From Planctomycetia bacterium (GTDB lineage Bacteria; Planctomycetota; Phycisphaerae; UBA1845; UTPLA1): a stretch of DNA of 64,000 nt. A model generated the notes under the pieces. It was not told the DNA's origin and made no database searches. It was given only the letters and a program-made list of their open reading frames with translations. Shown here piece by piece: positions 62,164 to 64,000 of this stretch. The stretch spans positions 2,666,001-2,730,000 of the forward strand of contig JABTTW010000001.1 in assembly GCA_015075745.1 (NCBI GenBank), read 5' to 3'. Position numbers and translations under genes: made by a program. Each line of letters opens with the position of its first letter. Position 1 is the first letter of the stretch.

Positions 62164-62886
62164 CTATGCCGAGTTGAACGAGTGCGCCGAGGGACACAAG
62201 TCCGCAAGCGTGCAACGGTCGCAGTCAGGCTTTCTCGCCGCGCACACCCGCCGTCCGTGCCAGATCAGCGCATGACCGACAAATGTCCAATCGTCTTGCG
62301 GGATTAATTCCATCAGGTCACGCTCGATCCGCACGGCATCCTTGTCATCCTTGGATCGCCAACTGAGTTTCAGCCGGTGCGACAACCGCCCGATGTGCGT
62401 GTCGACCACGACGCCTTCATTCTTCTTGAACCATGTGCCGAGAACGACGTTCGCCGTCTTTCTCGCCACGCCGGGAATCTCCAGCAGGTCATCCATGTTG
62501 TCCGGCACCTCGCCGCCAAACCTCTCACAGATCACCCGTCCCGCGCCGATGATGTTCCTGGTCTTGTTGCGAAAGAACCCGGTCGATTGAATCAGCTTCT
62601 CCAACTCTGCGGGCCTTGCATGCGCGAAGTCCGCCGCCGACTTGTATCGCGCGAATAACTCGGGCGTCACCTTGTTCACCCGATCGTCGGTGCATTGAGC
62701 GGACAAAATCGTCGCCACAAGCAGTTGCAGAGCGGACTCGTGACCCAATGCGCAGTCCACGTCCGAGTACAACTTATGAAGTTCGCCGACGATTTTTTCA
62801 GCCCGGTCGTGGCGTGAGGCGGCGGATTCCGTGCCGCCGAACTTCTTAATGCCTCCGCGCCGAGTTTTCGGCTTCACCGATTTCAT
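62164..62886 (-). CDS. nth: Endonuclease III (DNA glycosylase/AP lyase)
   Basis: 240 residues from ATG 62886 (GGGGAG 6 nt upstream; ATGA overlap with the DUF4149 gene). An HhH-GPD fold has LLVATILSAQCTDDRVNKV and the helix-hairpin-helix LLEIPGVARKTANVVLG with the catalytic Lys. VVVDTHIGRLSHRL holds the catalytic Asp. The C-terminal 4Fe-4S loop is C-x6-C-x2-C-x5-C (CAARKPDCDRCTLADLC). It removes oxidised pyrimidines in base excision repair. An N-terminal basic extension of about 25 residues may aid DNA binding. Confidence 0.95.
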   Translation of the reverse strand: MKSVKPKTRRGGIKKFGGTESAASRHDRAEKIVGELHKLYSDVDCALGHESALQLLVATILSAQCTDDRVNKVTPELFARYKSAADFAHARPAELEKLIQSTGFFRNKTRNIIGAGRVICERFGGEVPDNMDDLLEIPGVARKTANVVLGTWFKKNEGVVVDTHIGRLSHRLKLSWRSKDDKDAVRIERDLMELIPQDDWTFVGHALIWHGRRVCAARKPDCDRCTLADLCPSAHSFNSA

Positions 62887-63389
62887 GACGCACTCCCCGG
62901 CGAGCGCCTGTCGCGCTGCGGCATCGCCATTTCGATATTGAGGATGAGTACCAGCACCATCACCGCTTGCGCGATGCGAACGGCCGATGCGTGAAAGGCA
63001 TCGAACGCGGCCTTCACCGCCGCCTCGGCGTCCGGCGCCGCAATGTCCGCCTGCATGTTCGCGATCTTCGGCGTCATCACCATCGCGCTGTACAGCATCA
63101 GTCCCGCAGCACCCAAGATGATCCCCATTCTCACCTTGTCCCGTGTGGCGCGCCGGCCCCTCAGCAGTGATGCGATCTGCCACGCGACAATAACGGCCGC
63201 GCAGGAAATCTGCACCGTATCAAACCGGGAAAAGTTCTTCGCCATCACCTTTCCCGCGATCATATTCGGCCGATCCACATCGACCGTGCGCATCACGGAA
63301 AAGGTCGTCGGCGCGACGATGGCCATCATCACAATCGCACCGAGCCAGATGCCCGCCGCCGTCTGCGCGATCGCCCGAGCAATCGTCAT
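62883..63389 (-). CDS. DUF4149-type small membrane protein
   Basis: 168 residues from ATG 63389, which overlaps the moaDE stop by 4 nt (ATGA). Four membrane helices: IWLGAIVMMAIVAPTTF, CAAVIVAWQIASLL, GIILGAAGLMLYSAMVMT and AVMVLVLILNIEMAM, in a DUF4149/TMEM205-like pattern. The function is unknown. It sits between molybdopterin and DNA-repair genes and is translationally coupled to both. Confidence 0.75.
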   Translation of the reverse strand: MTIARAIAQTAAGIWLGAIVMMAIVAPTTFSVMRTVDVDRPNMIAGKVMAKNFSRFDTVQISCAAVIVAWQIASLLRGRRATRDKVRMGIILGAAGLMLYSAMVMTPKIANMQADIAAPDAEAAVKAAFDAFHASAVRIAQAVMVLVLILNIEMAMPQRDRRSPGSAS

Positions 63390-64000
63390 GAACACGTGGG
63401 GTCCACCCATTCTGCCGAGCCATCGGCCCAGATGTTTTTCTTCCAGATCGGCGCGTCCGCCTTCACCTTGTCTACAATCCATCGGCAGGCGTCGAACGCT
63501 TCCACCCGATGCGCACTCGCGACGACGACAAGGATCGACGCCTCGCCCAGCAAGATGCGCCCCAGTCGATGGTGGACCGCCGCATCCAGAACGCCAAATT
63601 TCTCGACCGCCTTCTTCCGCGCGGACTCCATCTGCTCCAGCGCCATCTCCTCATACGCCTCATACTCCAGCGCCGTCAGCGGCTTGCACCCGTCCAACTC
63701 CGCCCGAACGGTCCCCACAAACGTCGCAATGGCCCCCGCGTCCGGCCGCATCAACTCCGCCACCACCGCATCCGTGACAAGCGGCTCCCTCGTCAGTCCC
63801 ACGCGCGGCGCAGGCGCGCCCCCCGACACCGGCGGAATCACCGCGATCTCATCGCCGTCCTGGACGACGTGGCTCAGCGGGACGAATGTCCGATTCACCG
63901 CCAGCCGAATCCCCAGTGACTGTCCCAGCTTCGGATATTTCTCCGCCAGCCTGCCCGCCACGCCGCCGACCGTCTCGCCCGCCGCGATCTCAAGCGAAGT
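63386..64000 (-). CDS. moaE: Fused molybdopterin synthase, MoaD small subunit plus MoaE large subunit (5' end beyond window)
   Basis: The frame is open to the right edge, so the start is missing. The N-terminal visible part is MoaD (LEIAAGETVGGVAGRLAEKY, VQDGDEIAVIPPVSGG), ending with the Gly-Gly that carries the thiocarboxylate. Without a stop it continues into MoaE (AGAIATFVGTVRAEL, YEAYEEMALEQMESAR, HHRLGRILLGEASILVVVAS, KVKADAPIWKKN with the catalytic lysines). The enzyme converts precursor Z (cyclic pyranopterin monophosphate) to molybdopterin. The internal Gly-Gly must be freed by processing or work in place, as in MoaX-type fusions. It is followed by DUF4149 and nth in a coupled unit. 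Confidence 0.85.
   Translation of the reverse strand, partial: TSLEIAAGETVGGVAGRLAEKYPKLGQSLGIRLAVNRTFVPLSHVVQDGDEIAVIPPVSGGAPAPRVGLTREPLVTDAVVAELMRPDAGAIATFVGTVRAELDGCKPLTALEYEAYEEMALEQMESARKKAVEKFGVLDAAVHHRLGRILLGEASILVVVASAHRVEAFDACRWIVDKVKADAPIWKKNIWADGSAEWVDPTCS

Noticed and set aside
62887..63183. N-terminal extension of nth
   Set aside because: It overlaps the DUF4149 gene in another frame, and nth homology starts after ATG 62886, which has a binding site and an ATGA overlap.

Overview
The window is high-GC bacterial chromosome, most likely from a planctomycete (Planctomycetota, Phycisphaerae-like). The evidence is a combination of families rather than one marker. It includes an ECF sigma factor next to a GTG-started Ser/Thr kinase with C-terminal TPRs, a PEP-CTERM protein, and a type II pseudopilin-like protein with a near H-X9-DG motif. 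It also includes dockerin-like C-terminal tails, a DUF1570 protein, an ExbB/ExbD/VWA/TPR cluster, and several small membrane proteins of planctomycete type.

Layout. 1-7 kb: the tail of a basic protein, a ribosome hibernation factor, tRNA-Ser(UGA), the sigma factor/kinase pair, aroB and a PEP-CTERM protein with a possible Cys-Gln thioester domain. 7-10 kb: a membrane-anchored protein gene split by an IS3-family element with programmed -1 frameshifting. 10-14.7 kb: pheS and pheT on the minus strand, separated by about 1.1 kb holding hicBA and two more small genes. 15-18.3 kb: arsenic detoxification (arsR-arsM overlapping by 4 nt, then acr3, with a convergent aquaporin). 18.5-22 kb: a secreted cupredoxin-like protein, a MauG-type dihaem peroxidase and an MFS transporter. 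22-31 kb: exported or surface proteins (thrombospondin type 3 lipoprotein, beta-propeller-like protein, TPR/hydrolase), a GNAT plus polysaccharide deacetylase pair, and a DUF2419 queuosine-salvage enzyme. 31-38.5 kb: dus, a STAS protein, tsaB, threonine aldolase and cobalamin-dependent metH.

38.6-44.3 kb: a HAF-repeat/dockerin-like exported protein, then a minus-strand acyl-chain operon running FabZ-like, ACP, FabZ-like, ketosynthase-like, ketosynthase. The penultimate gene has lost all of the aligned ketosynthase catalytic Cys/His/His residues, so the last two genes look like a catalytic subunit plus a chain-length-factor-like partner. 44.5-51 kb: a pseudopilin-like protein, an RmlD-like reductase, a VWA protein, a sugar isomerase-like protein, a DUF1570 protein and an unusual folD.

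51.5-60.8 kb: a plus-strand cluster coding for a VWA protein, an ExbB/TolQ channel with its own signal peptide, two ExbD proteins, a 909-aa TPR protein, a membrane protein and an 858-aa exported protein. Three of its joints are 4-nt ATGA overlaps or near-abutting. It looks like an ion-motive-force-driven envelope machine without a recognisable TonB, Tol or Pal, and is the best candidate here for an uncharacterised system. 60.8-64 kb: a glycosyltransferase, then the translationally coupled minus-strand genes moaD-moaE (fused, running off the right edge), DUF4149 and nth.
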